Source of the DNA: Usnea hakonensis
Taxonomy: Eukaryota; Ascomycota; Lecanoromycetes; Lecanorales; Parmeliaceae
Length of the DNA: 64,000 nt
Assembly (NCBI GenBank): GCA_013423325.1
Contig: BLJB01000050.1
Coordinates: 1-64,000, forward strand
Direction of reading: 5' to 3'
Part shown: in pieces, positions 12,178-22,617 of the stretch
How the letters are laid out: the number at the start of each line of letters is the position of its first letter
How positions within the stretch are numbered: the stretch's first letter is position 1
The notes under the pieces: generated by a model
What the model saw: the letters and a program-made list of their open reading frames with translations, nothing else
Databases searched by the model: none
Told to the model about the DNA's origin: nothing
Position numbers and translations under genes: made by a program

Positions 12178-13884
12178 TTTTGAATTTTTTTTTTTTGAAT
12201 TTGAATTTATACGTCGTGTCTACCTAAACTTCGAAAGGTAATTACGNNTTACTACTTCTCTATATATATATTATTATCTATATATAGATCTAAATACTAC
12301 TTTAATTATATTTCTATTAGGGTTTCTTTATTATTTATATTCCTCCTACTACGATTTCCTTCTCTAAAACTTAAATCTTAATAATCTTAATCTAGATTTA
12401 GATTAACTTCTCTTTATTAAGTTTTTAGCCCTAGTTTATACTCTTTTTAATCCTTTCTCGAAGTATAGCTTTTAGTTCTTCGGGTCTACTTCTTTAGATT
12501 AAGGCTATAGATTCCTTTATTTTCGGCTCTCTCTCCCTTTTTTAGCTCCCCTTACTATTTATTTTCTATTAATATTAACTATAGAATAGCCTTTTCTTTA
12601 TAAACCTTCTCGCTATATATCTCTTTATCTTAGCCTTAAACTAGTAATCTATATTATATATAGTATAGCCTTTCTTTCTATATACTATATATTCTAGAGC
12701 TACTACTAATACTACTATTATATATATTCAGGTATTATATATCTAATTATATTCTATATACTATATTTCGTTTTTATATATTCTCGCGATATAATTATAT
12801 TTTTAATATTTATAGTATCTAGTTAGAGAGGCTACTTAATTAAACCTCTCTATAGCTTTTATTTCCTTTACTTTAACGAGTCCGTTTAATATTAGGGTAT
12901 CTACTATCTTTAGAGTTAAAAGATTTAATATTAATAACGAGTACTTTTTTATCTTATAGCTATTAGATAACTATCTAATTCCTATAATCTCTAGATTTAA
13001 ATATTATTTTTAATTATCTTATTTAAGCCTCTTCTTTATTTCTAGCTACGCGCTAATATTAATCCCCCCGACTCTAATACTATATACTATTACTAGATAG
13101 ACCTTCTATATTACTCTAATTAATATATATCTTTTTATAAGCTAGAATATATCCTTTTCTAATTTCTCCTTAGCGTCTATTATAATTATTTAAATTAGGA
13201 GGTTACTACTATAAAGATAACGCGCTATTTCTAATTAGTTAACCTCCCCTTTTTATATTCGCGTATTTTTTAACTTTTTTAGAATTTCTTCTACTATTTC
13301 TCCTATATTCTTCCTATCTTTCTTATTTTTAACTTATATTAGAAGCTATCTCCGTTTTCTTAAATCTTTAAATTAGATTATATAGACTATAACGCGGAGG
13401 GGAGACTCTTTAAGTATTTTAAATAGATTCCCTTAACTCTATTTAGCGGCCGGGCTATCTTAATATATTAGTATACTAGTTTAGCTCCTAATTTATTCTT
13501 TTTTTTACTAACTAGTCTATTTTTCCTTTTCCTATTATAGCTCTATATATAGTTTTATAATTATTTTATTTTAGGTTTTCGCGTACTCTTATATAACTTC
13601 TATAGACGTATTTCCTATTTTTTAGTATTTATCTAGTATTTACCCGAATAGTATCTTAAATATTAGAAGTATTATATTTAGGCCCCCTCCTAATCTTATT
13701 AATATTATAGATATAGTAGTCGCGTCCTATTCTATTTCCGCGTTATTATACCTCTCTTTCTCCGAAGGAGTATCTCCCTCTATATCTATATCTAGTAGTA
13801 TCTCTTCCTTCCCTAGTTCCTTACCTATCGTGAATAGCGTCTCTTCATATTGGTTATTATACTTCATCTTTTCTATATTCATAT
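12178..13884 (-). mobile_element. LINE-like insertion nested in the Gypsy element (gapped)
   Basis: A 13-bp direct repeat, aataaaatagatt, at 12165-12177 and 13885-13897 marks the insertion; the gag side and protease side of the Gypsy element lie on either side. The minus-strand 3' end (12178-12215) is A-rich, as expected of a LINE tail. The next 35 bases resemble the 3' end of the LINE at 1281-1320. On the minus strand a start (MNIEKMKYNNQYEETL) at 13880 opens an ORF1-like frame that soon meets stops. It differs from the ORF1 of the first LINE, so this is another subfamily. There is no RT here; it is either deleted or lost at the NN join (12247-12248). Confidence 0.7.
12247..12248. other. Assembly gap (NN) inside nested LINE
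   Basis: Two N bases follow a sequence (cgtgtctacctaa ... aaggtaattacg) that closely resembles the one before the NN at 1321. The RT part of the nested LINE, expected between the tail and ORF1, is missing here, so kilobases may be absent from the assembly. Confidence 0.75.
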
Positions 13885-13897
13885 AATAAAATAGATT

Positions 13898-16800
13898 ATA
13901 CGGCTAAAATACTACTTAATACTAGAGCTTCTTCTAAGAGTTTTATTAATATAACCTATATATAAATTAATAAAATACCCTTAACCCCCCTTATAACCCC
14001 TAGAGATCTAGACGGATTTAATAAAAAGCCCGCTACTTCCGGCCTTATTATTTATATTATCTATTATAATTTCCTTATTCTAGGTTATAAACTAATCTCT
14101 ATAACCTTTTATATTATAGACCTTTTAGATTAGAATATTATTATCGGCCTCCTATAGATAGAAAAATACGAGATTAATCTTTATTTTAGGGTAGATAGAA
14201 ATACGCTCTCCTTCGAGAAGATAACTTTAAAGTCTATTAAAGGTCCTCCTATTTCGCTTTTAACCTCTAGAATCCCGATATTTACCCCCTTAAAAATTAA
14301 GTCTCTATTAATCTATATCTTAACCCGAAGCTATAAAAACTAATAGCGGTAAGCGAGGCTCTTTACTAATCTAATTATAATTATCTTACGGGCTACTAAC
14401 CCCCTTTAACCCCCTAAAGAATCTAAGCCTAAGCCCTTATTAATTTATATTATAGGGGCTATACCCTTTATACTTTTAAGTAAGAAGCCGGGTATAGAAA
14501 TCTTTATTACTATAATATAGAATATCAAGAAGGCTCTTAAGTCGAAAATCTAAATTAACCCTAATACTATCTTCTTTAAGGAATACTATAAGTACCTAGA
14601 TATCTTCTTCTAAATAGTAGCCGATAAGCTACCCCCCTATTAAAAAATCGATTATAAAATTAAGCTAGCCCCTAGAACTTAGCCCCTATTCGGGCCCTTA
14701 TATAGTATATTTAAAGGAGAACTCGAAGTTTTAAAAAAATTCTTAGATAATAATCTTATAAAGGGATTTATTCGCCTTAGTAAATTTTTAGCTATATCCC
14801 CTATCCTTTTTATCTATAAACCCGGGGGTAAACTATATCTATACGTTAATTATTAGGTACTTAATATTATTACGATTAAGAATTAGTATCTAATTCCTTT
14901 AATCTAAGAGACCTTAGCTAGAATTTACTATACTAAGTACTTTACTAAACTAGATATTATCGCCGTATTTAATAAAATTAGAATAATCTTTAGGGAGGAG
15001 TAGAAAACTACTTTCTATATCTATTATAAACTCTATAAATCCCTTATTATAAACTTCGGGCTCTATAGGGCCCCGTCTATATTCTAGAAATATATAAATA
15101 ACCTTTTATACGAGTATCTAGATAATTTCTATATCGCGTATATTAATAATATCCTAATCTATAGTAATTCTAAGGCCGAGTATATCTAGTATATAAAACT
15201 CGTACTTACTAGACTCTATAAGGCGGGTCTCTAAATTAATATTAATAAATATATCTTTAGTATAAACGAGGTACGCTATTTAGGCCTAATAATTATTATC
15301 TATAATATTTAAATAGATCCGGATAAGCTTTTAGCGGTTACTAAATAATTAATCTTAATCTATATTAAGGATATTTAAGCCTTTTTAGGCTTTACGAACT
15401 TCTACTAATAATTTATTAGGGGATTCTTATTACTCGCTAAACTACTTACTAAGCTTACTAAGAAGGAGGTTAAGTTCTAGTAGGATTCTAATTACTAGGA
15501 AACCTTTAATACCTTAAAACTTACCTTTATTACGGCCCTAATCCTATAATACTTTAATCTAGAAAAGTAGATTATTATTAAAACTAATACTTCTAATAAA
15601 GTAGTAGTAGAGATAATATTCTAGTATAACCTCTAAGGGGTCTTTAGGTCTATTATATACTTCTCGACTAAAATATCCCCTACGGAGTATAATTATAAAA
15701 TTTATAATAAGGAGCTCCTAGCTATTATTTAGGCTTTCGAGCTCTAGTACCCTAAGCTCGAGGGTATCTAGAAGCCTATATCTATAGTATTCGACTATAA
15801 GAATCTAGAGTACTTTATATTAATTAAACTTCTAAGCCGCCGTTAAGCTCGCTAGTCTAAATTCCTTTTTAGATTTAATTTTAAAATTATTTATTATCTA
15901 GATATATTAAACTAGTAGATAAATACTCTAACTTACTAGACTAAGCCTTAAAAGGATCGAAATCTCTAATAGTAGATAATCCTTAAACCTAGGAACCTAG
16001 ATACCTAAATCCTAGCCTAGAAAAAGGATATCCCTATTATTTAAGCGACTTTTCTAGCTTCTATCTAGGGTAGAAGAGCTTTATATTCTATTACCCCTAT
16101 CTCTAAATTAGAGCTAGACGAGCCTTTACCTAATCTAGAATCTAAATTAGACTTAGAAGACGCTATTTAGTTAGCTTATATAGATAGCGAGTAAGCCTAG
16201 ACTATAATTAATATCTTATAGATAGATACTTAGAAGCTAAAGGGCTTTCTTCTATTAAAATACGAACTATATAATAATAGAGTCTATTTTAGAGATAGGC
16301 TCTTTATCCTTAATAATAATAAGCTATATTTACGCCTTATTAAACTCGCTTATAATACGCCTATAGCGGGTTATCTAGATTATACTAAAACCTATAAGGT
16401 TTTAATCTACTTATACTACTAACCGAGAATTTCTAACTTTATAAAATAATTTATTACTAACTACTATAATTACGCCTATACTAAAGTCTTTTATAAAAAG
16501 TATCTAGGACTTTTAAGGCCTCTATCTATACTATAGAGGCGATAGGTCTATATCTTAATAGATTTTATTATCGGGTTATCTCTAAATATTAACTATTATA
16601 GCTAGGAGTATATTAATATTTTTATAATTATAGATTAATTAATAAAAATAGTAAAATATATCTTTATAAATAGAATTATAATTAAAGATATAGCCTATAC
16701 CTTCTATCTTTATATCTAGAAGGACTATAGGCTCCCTTACGATTTTATTATTAATCGGGGTATATAGTTTAAGAGTTATTTCTAGTATAAACTATATACC

Positions 16801-17789
16801 CGTTATAAAATTAAGGCTAGTCTCTCTACCGCTTTCTATCTAGAAATGGATAGCTAGATTAAGCGAGCTAATATAATATTAGAATAATATTTAAGGGTCT
16901 TTATAAACTTCCTTTAAAATAATTAGATAAAATAGCTCCCTTTAGCCGAATTTACTACTAATAACTATCTTTTAAAAGCTACCTAGTTTACCCTATTCTT
17001 TATAAATTTAGGCTAGTACCCCTATATAGGTTATAAACCTAGCTCCTATTAGGAAGATTATATTATAAATTACTAATAACTTAAGAACTAGTTATATACT
17101 AATAACTTTACCCTATAAATAGATTATATTAATAAAATTATAAGCGCCTAAATAATACTTATCTAGGCCTTCTAAAAAGAATTCGCTAATCGAAACTAAT
17201 AATCTATATCTAAATATTAAGCCTATAACTTAATATAGCTAGACGCTAGAAATCTATAGCTCTAGTATACCTTTAAAAAGCTTTTAGAGAAATTTAAGGG
17301 GCCCTTCCCTATTATTAAAAATATTAGAATTTATATCTACTAATTAGAGCTCCCCCTAAATTAGTTCTATTATAATATCTTTTATATTAATCTTTTATAA
17401 TCTATAGCCTTCGATCTAGTCTTTAATTAAACTTCTCTAGTCCCGTTTCCTTCCCTTAATACTTAAAATCGAGATATTTAGATTATTAAGTTAATCGAGG
17501 ATAATAAAATAGAGTACGGTACTTTAAAATTTAAAATTAAATAGAAAGATATTTACTACTATATTTAAAAATCTCTTAAATATATTTATATAGCCTCTAA
17601 GGCCCTAGATAACTATTTTAAATAATATCTAGAACGCGCTAGCTATACTATTTAGACTATATATAAAGAAAACCTTAACGATTTTAATATAGAGTCTAAT
17701 TCTAATCTAGAAAATAATTTATTTATACCTATCTATTTAGAAAGTATCGAATCTAAATTATCTAAAGTCCGATCTTAGGGGGGAGGTAC
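13898..17789 (+). pseudogene. Gypsy pol relic (protease, RT, RNase H, integrase, chromodomain)
   Basis: This is the plus-strand pol region of the interrupted Gypsy element. Recognisable family landmarks, all damaged by transitions, are: an RT palm box near 15138 reading YINNILIYS (both catalytic aspartates now asparagine); RNase H near 15680 (SPTEYNYKIYNKELLAII); an integrase zinc region near 16330-16480 where histidine and cysteine ligands read as tyrosine; and an integrase core near 16550-17050 with IDFIIGLSL, STAFYLEMDS and LPLAEFTTNNY. A chromodomain-like segment (KFKIK-KDIYYYI) lies near 17530. Stops occur throughout, largely TAG/TAA derived from Trp or Gln codons. The element cannot make any of these proteins. 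Confidence 0.85.
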
Positions 17790-18029
17790 TATTACGATTT
17801 CTTAATATATATATAGTATATAATATTTAAATCTATATTTATTTATTCTAAATATATATATTAATTACTAGCGTATAGGGTATAGATATTTAAAGGGTAA
17901 ATCTTTTAAGTAAACTCTCTTCCTCTTTCTTTCCTTTTCGTATTCGTCTTATATAACTAGTCTCTACTTATAGTTAGAGATAAATCATCAATATCAAATC
18001 CTTACGCCCGTGAATCCTTGCCTGAACCT
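17790..18029 (+). repeat. 3' LTR of Gypsy element, crossing the RIP boundary
   Basis: This 240-bp copy starts TATTACGATTTC, heavily mutated relative to the 5' LTR. Its last 45 bases (about 17985-18029) keep C and G bases that are T or A in the 5' LTR. The right half therefore sits at the edge where mutation stops and normal-composition DNA begins. Confidence 0.85.
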
Positions 18030-18832
18030 AGGTATCTATTACTTGTCTTAGTAGTGGTAATAATAGTGTTAGTAAGGAAGAAGAAAAGAAAGAAAGTGGA
18101 ATCTTTATATAAAGAAAAATTTTCACGCGCTAAAACTAGCCCTATTTAGGTCTAGCTACTACTCTTATTAATTCTATAGCTATATAAAGTTATATAGAAA
18201 GTAATTAATTAATCTATAGACTCGTACGAGTATTAGGGAAGTATAGAAAGTATTTGGATATTAGACGAATAGTATACGAAAAAGAAAAAAAAAAATCAGG
18301 TTTGATATTGTTATATAGCCAGCCGTCGTCCACCCTACTAGCAGGGTTCTTACCTAAGGTTTTTCCGTGGGAAGTCCCACCTGAATAGCTACGGATTACT
18401 AAGCCCATGCATTTGATATTTGATCCCGTGTCTCTGCCTAGAATCAGGACGAATGACAAATGTTCTACTTCACCGAGGACAGCCGAAAGATGCCTCACAA
18501 GCCTCTCGACGCGCTTCATGCATGATGTCGAAAGGGGCGTACTACAATGAGGTAGTGCTCGTCCAAAAGGTATACCAGATCGGTGGAGCTCCGGAGTTGC
18601 GTCTTTTTGCATCTCGTCATCTGGGAAGACTTCTCCGGTTGTTGGTATTATGTCGTCAAGTCAGGTCTCGTCCCGTGTTTGGCGCCAGCGTTGCTGAGCT
18701 TTTTACTTGTGCATGGAAAACCTATAAGTTTGGTGAATGCCTCTTATCTATGTAATTCGCATCTGTCCAGTTCAAATAGCTCGTGAAGAGCGATAATCAA
18801 TCCGCAGCATTGACCACTTTCTAAAAATCGTC
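18030..18832. other. Transition from AT-rich block to genic DNA; upstream region of the NRPS-like gene
   Basis: The first 70 bases continue the tandem repeat that the Gypsy element split at 10482. From about 18300 the composition becomes normal. Small frames at 18214-18612 (minus) and 18420-18786 (plus) show no recognisable domain and overlap each other, so I call no gene. The rest is the presumed promoter and 5' leader of the synthetase starting at 18833. Confidence 0.6.
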
Positions 18833-21800
18833 ATGTCGGCCTTGACCATTCTGGCGTTACTGGGTCGAGCTGCTCAAGCCAGTCCAGACAAAGGTCTCAT
18901 CTTCCTGGAGCAGGATTCCGAGACTACGGTTACCTACTCTCATCTCCTCGAAATCGCTCATGTAAGTAGCTTTGGTCTAATGATCTTCAGTTGAATCCCG
19001 AGAAAGTGACTTGTGTTCATAGAAAAATGCCAGTCTTCTTCGTGCGGCAGAAGTAGTGAAGCCGGGCAAGATTGTGATGATGTACTTTGATCGGCACAGC
19101 GATAACGTCATTTGGTTCTGGTCCATTGCCGCTGCTGGCGGTATCCCCGCGGTTCTTAGCTCACTGGCACACGACCCAAAGACACGGGAAGCCCAAATTG
19201 CGAATTACGAGAACATTTTTGACGAACCGATTGTCCTAACGAGTCGACATTTGGCAATGCACTTGGATCCCGCAACAAAAATGAAGGTCTTCGGTACATC
19301 AGATATCTCTCTGTCCAGTGGTTCTGCGAAAGGAGTGCCTCAAGTCGAGAATAACGAAACTAGGGGTGACGATTTAGCCGTCATCCTGTTTACTTCCGGT
19401 AGTACGGGTCTCTCCAAAGCAGTCGAGTTCTCCCATGCACAACTTATAGCGTCTGTAGCGGAGAAAAAAGCCTTTCATAGGATCAACTGCGAAACGAACT
19501 TTCTAAGCTGGACCGGTAAGTTACAGTCTGCTAATCTGTGCCTGACCTCTGATCAAGCCGTGCAGCATTTGATCATTCGGCGAACTTTTGTGAAATCCAC
19601 CTCAACGGATTGCACTCATGCTCGAACCAAGTCCATGTCGCAACAACCGACCTTGTCAGCCAGCCAGCGCAATTCTTCCATCTTTTGAGTCGATATCAGA
19701 TTGGTTATACCTTTGTCCCGAACTCCGTTCTAGCCGCGGCGACTGAAGCGTTTTCGGCACAAGATTATCGAGTCGATTTCGATTTAAGCAGGTTGTCGGT
19801 CATTATGTGTGGCGGCGAAGCTAACAAAACCTCCACAATCACTGCAGCGGACTCTTTACTTATACGTTTAGGTGCCAAAAAAGGCACGATAAAACCCTCC
19901 TACGGACTCAGCGAGGTAATTTTATGAAACTGCCAAGTGAGGATGCATTACCTCATGTCAATACTGACTAGCCTTCAGACGTGTGCGGCATGCTTCTACA
20001 ACACAGCATCACCCTTGTACGACCTGCAGCAAAATTGTACGTTCGCTTCGGTTGGCAAGCATCTCCCAGGAGGCTTGGAGGTAAGAATCCTTGATGAAAA
20101 TGGGCAGAGCCAGACTGAGTATGGACCGGGCGCAATCCAATTGCGAGGAGACGTTGTCTTCCAGCGCTATCATAACAACCATGTTGCCACAGAAGCCTGC
20201 ATGTCAGCAGACAATTGGTTCGATACTGGAGATTTGGGCTTTCTGGACATGAATGGAAATCTGAGGGTGGTTGGGAGGTCGAAGGAGATCATCATTATAA
20301 ATGGCAATAATTATTCTTCTTTTGAAGTCGAATACGCTATTGAGTCGAGTGCGGTCTCGGGTATAACGCCCTCATACCTAGCCGCATTCTCATGTTGGGA
20401 TGACTCAAGCAACTCGGAAGGCGTTGTGATCCTCTTCAACCCTGACGAGAAAGCGAACAATACCAGTACGATACGAACGACCATCGATGGTATCAACAAA
20501 GCTATCCTTAATTTCTGTGCAAAAAAGCCTCTCGCCACAATCCCTCTACCAAAAGAGCAGATGCCAAAATCCACCATCGGGAAGCTATCACGGCGCAGAC
20601 TCAAAGATCAATTTGAAGCCGGATGCTTTGTTCGATATGAAACCCACTCCAGTGATTCTCGTACGAACGGCGCACCCGTAGAAGTGGAATTGAATCCAGC
20701 CAATGGAGACTACAACCTATCTTCGATGGAGGAGAAAATTGTTGAAATCTTCTCCAGGCACACGAAAACTCCTCCGGAAGCCATCGTATTATCAGAGACG
20801 TTAGGCCAGTTAGGTGTCGATAGTATTGGTTACATGCAAATCAGGAGGTCTCTTCAGGATACCTTTAGGTTCGATCAGGACATCCCTATGGCTATGCTTC
20901 TCGGCAGCTCCTCTATCCATTTACTGGAACAGTCACTGCTATCTTTGGGTACCGTCCATTGGGAGTATGATCCTGTGGTACCCCTCTCTGTGCGAGGATC
21001 GAAGAACCCTTTGTTCCTCGTGCATGGTGGAAACGGCGAGTTTTTGCATTTCGTACAGCTGAAACCATTTCTGGCTGACCGTCCGGTGTACGCGCTGAGA
21101 GCAAAGGGTTTGCATCAAGGGGAAGGAGCGTTTGAGAACCTCGATACCTTGATAAAGTGAGATTATGGACTCATCTCCCCATCTCTAATGAAGGAGATTC
21201 TAATTGCCGCAGCTCATACTTTGATGCGATCAAAAGAACACAAGCTCACGGCCCGTATGCAATACTAGGATATTGTTTTGGAGGTATGGTTGCGTTTGAG
21301 CTTGCAAAAAGGCTCGAAGCGGACGACGACGAGGTGGTCTTTGTCGGAGGAATTGATAACCCCCCTGACTTGGCAAGCATACTTGGTAAACCTCGACATC
21401 GTTCGGTCATGGTAGAAATGCTTCCGGGAATAACATCTTTGACTAAAGAGGAAGCGCAAGCTTTTGGCGCCAAAACCGAACAGGTAAGCATATACCATTC
21501 TCCCCCTCCATATTGCCTACCCCACGACGAAAGAAGCTCTGACGAGAGGAGAAAGAAACTGAAAAACAAATAGCTACCGGACGAAGACTTCTACGAAGTT
21601 TTCTTTCACCTGCTCAACCCAGAGATTGTCGACAATATGCATCTGAGCGTTTCGCGCGTCCAGTCATACGCACGGGTGGAGGACTCGATGAGAGAGATGA
21701 CGGCTCCATATCTGCCCGTCGGGTCGGTTTCAAAATGGGACTGCTTCCGTGCGAGTCCGAGTCCTCACTTCAACGTCGCTAGCGACACGGAATGGCGGAG

Positions 21801-21951
21801 CGTGCATCTGGGCAGGTGGGATGATGGGTATTGCCGAAGCCAGGTCCGGTACCATGACCTTGAGGGCGATCATCTTCTCTGCGTCAGGCCGCCTAATGTC
21901 GACCGCTTCCAGCTGGTACTCAATCGAGCATTAGCGGCAAGGGGCATCTGA
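18833..21951 (+). CDS. NRPS-like synthetase, A-T-TE
   Basis: This 932-aa multidomain enzyme has six exons: 18833-18961, 19023-19515, 19566-19915, 19979-21156, 21213-21483 and 21574-21951. All junctions are GT-AG and in phase. The adenylation domain (about residues 1-545) shows LFTSGSTGLSKA, YGLSETCAA, NWFDTGDLG and the terminal lysine motif PKSTIGKLS. The thiolation domain has LGVDSIGY with the phosphopantetheine serine near residue 603. The thioesterase (about 690-932) has GYCFGG near 738 and a GDH histidine near the end. It has the size and layout of fungal A-T-TE enzymes that activate aryl-2-oxo acids and join two of them into quinones or furanones; the substrate here is inferred, not shown. 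The usual GxSxG serine is a cysteine. An acyltransferase gene follows 0.67 kb downstream on the same strand. The RIP block ends 0.8 kb upstream. Confidence 0.9.
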
Positions 21952-22617
21952 GATTGTGGGAGTGAGAGACATTGAGTGACGGCCTCCCCGGAGTGGGGGT
22001 GGGGTTTGGGGAAGTGGACGTGCTCGGTCGAGTTTGACTTTTCTCGCAGATCTTAGCTACTTCTTTGCTGAAATAATCCATAGTGGAGAGCCTCGGGCGG
22101 AGTGATCAAGGGATCCCTGAATTTTAATGTGGAGCAAACACACACATGTTTTTCGAGTTGTATTTGAAATTATAGCCATAGCGTTAAGATATACATGAAG
22201 TTCTAGACAAGGACGTTCGTGCATATCATTGGACCAGGTGATTACTCACTTCATAGGTTTTCAGTACCTAAGCAAATCTCTTTATAGATTTCATAGTATT
22301 AAGATCTGGCGAGCCAGAATGCAGAAGCGTCTAGAGTCGAAGAACCATACACTGAGTCGGTCAACCCGTGTTGAATCAAAGACGTCATCACTACATCACG
22401 ATAATGCTGGCTCGTATCTGCACTCGTATCTGCAGTGGTGTGGGATGACTGGGGACTCCTTATCTCCGTCCTATCAACTACCTTACTCTCGACAATGGTA
22501 GATATTTAAAGATTGCCTTTTCCCCTCGGCCTCTCCCTCTTCCTTTACCTCTCTCTCTCCCTCCCCCTCTTTCTCTTCCTCTCCCGGTCTCGACATCCAG
22601 ACCCTTTTTTACTAGCT
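21952..22617 (+). promoter_or_regulatory. Intergenic region with pyrimidine tract before the acyltransferase
   Basis: This is the 3' flank of the synthetase and the promoter of the next gene. An AT-rich TATA-like stretch (gatatttaaag) lies near 22501. A strongly pyrimidine-rich tract (about 22517-22610, repeated ctctcc and cctctt) runs up to the chosen ATG at 22618, as in many filamentous-fungal core promoters. An in-frame ATG at 22513 would translate the tract into a low-complexity Leu/Ser/Phe leader; I judge that to be untranslated. Confidence 0.5.

Larger units (their letters stand above)
10483..18029 (+). mobile_element. Ty3/Gypsy LTR retrotransposon with chromodomain, RIP-inactivated and interrupted
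   Basis: Two 240-bp LTRs (10483-10722 and 17790-18029) bound a 7.5-kb element. A purine-rich tract, ggggggaggtac, lies directly before the 3' LTR. On the plus strand, with many stops, the following relics appear in order: gag with a ruined CCHC zinc knuckle (about 11885-11931), protease-like sequence (about 13900-14200), reverse transcriptase (YFTKLDII near 14938; YINNILIYS near 15138, where the family has YLDD), RNase H (YNKELLAI near 15700), integrase (about 16320-17050, with IDFIIGL and LPLAEF) and a chromodomain-like end (about 17530-17640). The order RT-RNaseH-IN identifies Ty3/Gypsy (Metaviridae); the terminal chromodomain fits the chromovirus branch. It is interrupted by a LINE-like insertion at 12178-13884. 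No frame is intact. Confidence 0.88.

Noticed and set aside
1..18030. CRISPR array or prokaryotic origin for the repetitive AT-rich block
   Set aside because: Repeats are LTRs, target duplications and degraded retroelements; introns and gene types show a fungal nuclear genome.
18214..18786. Open frames on both strands before the synthetase (132 aa minus; 111 and 67 aa plus)
   Set aside because: They overlap one another, lack any domain or splice partner, and lie in the transition from mutated repeat DNA.
22513..22617. Upstream ATG giving the acyltransferase a Leu/Ser-rich leader or signal peptide
   Set aside because: The residues come from a pyrimidine tract typical of fungal promoters; BAHD enzymes are cytosolic and start close to the second ATG.
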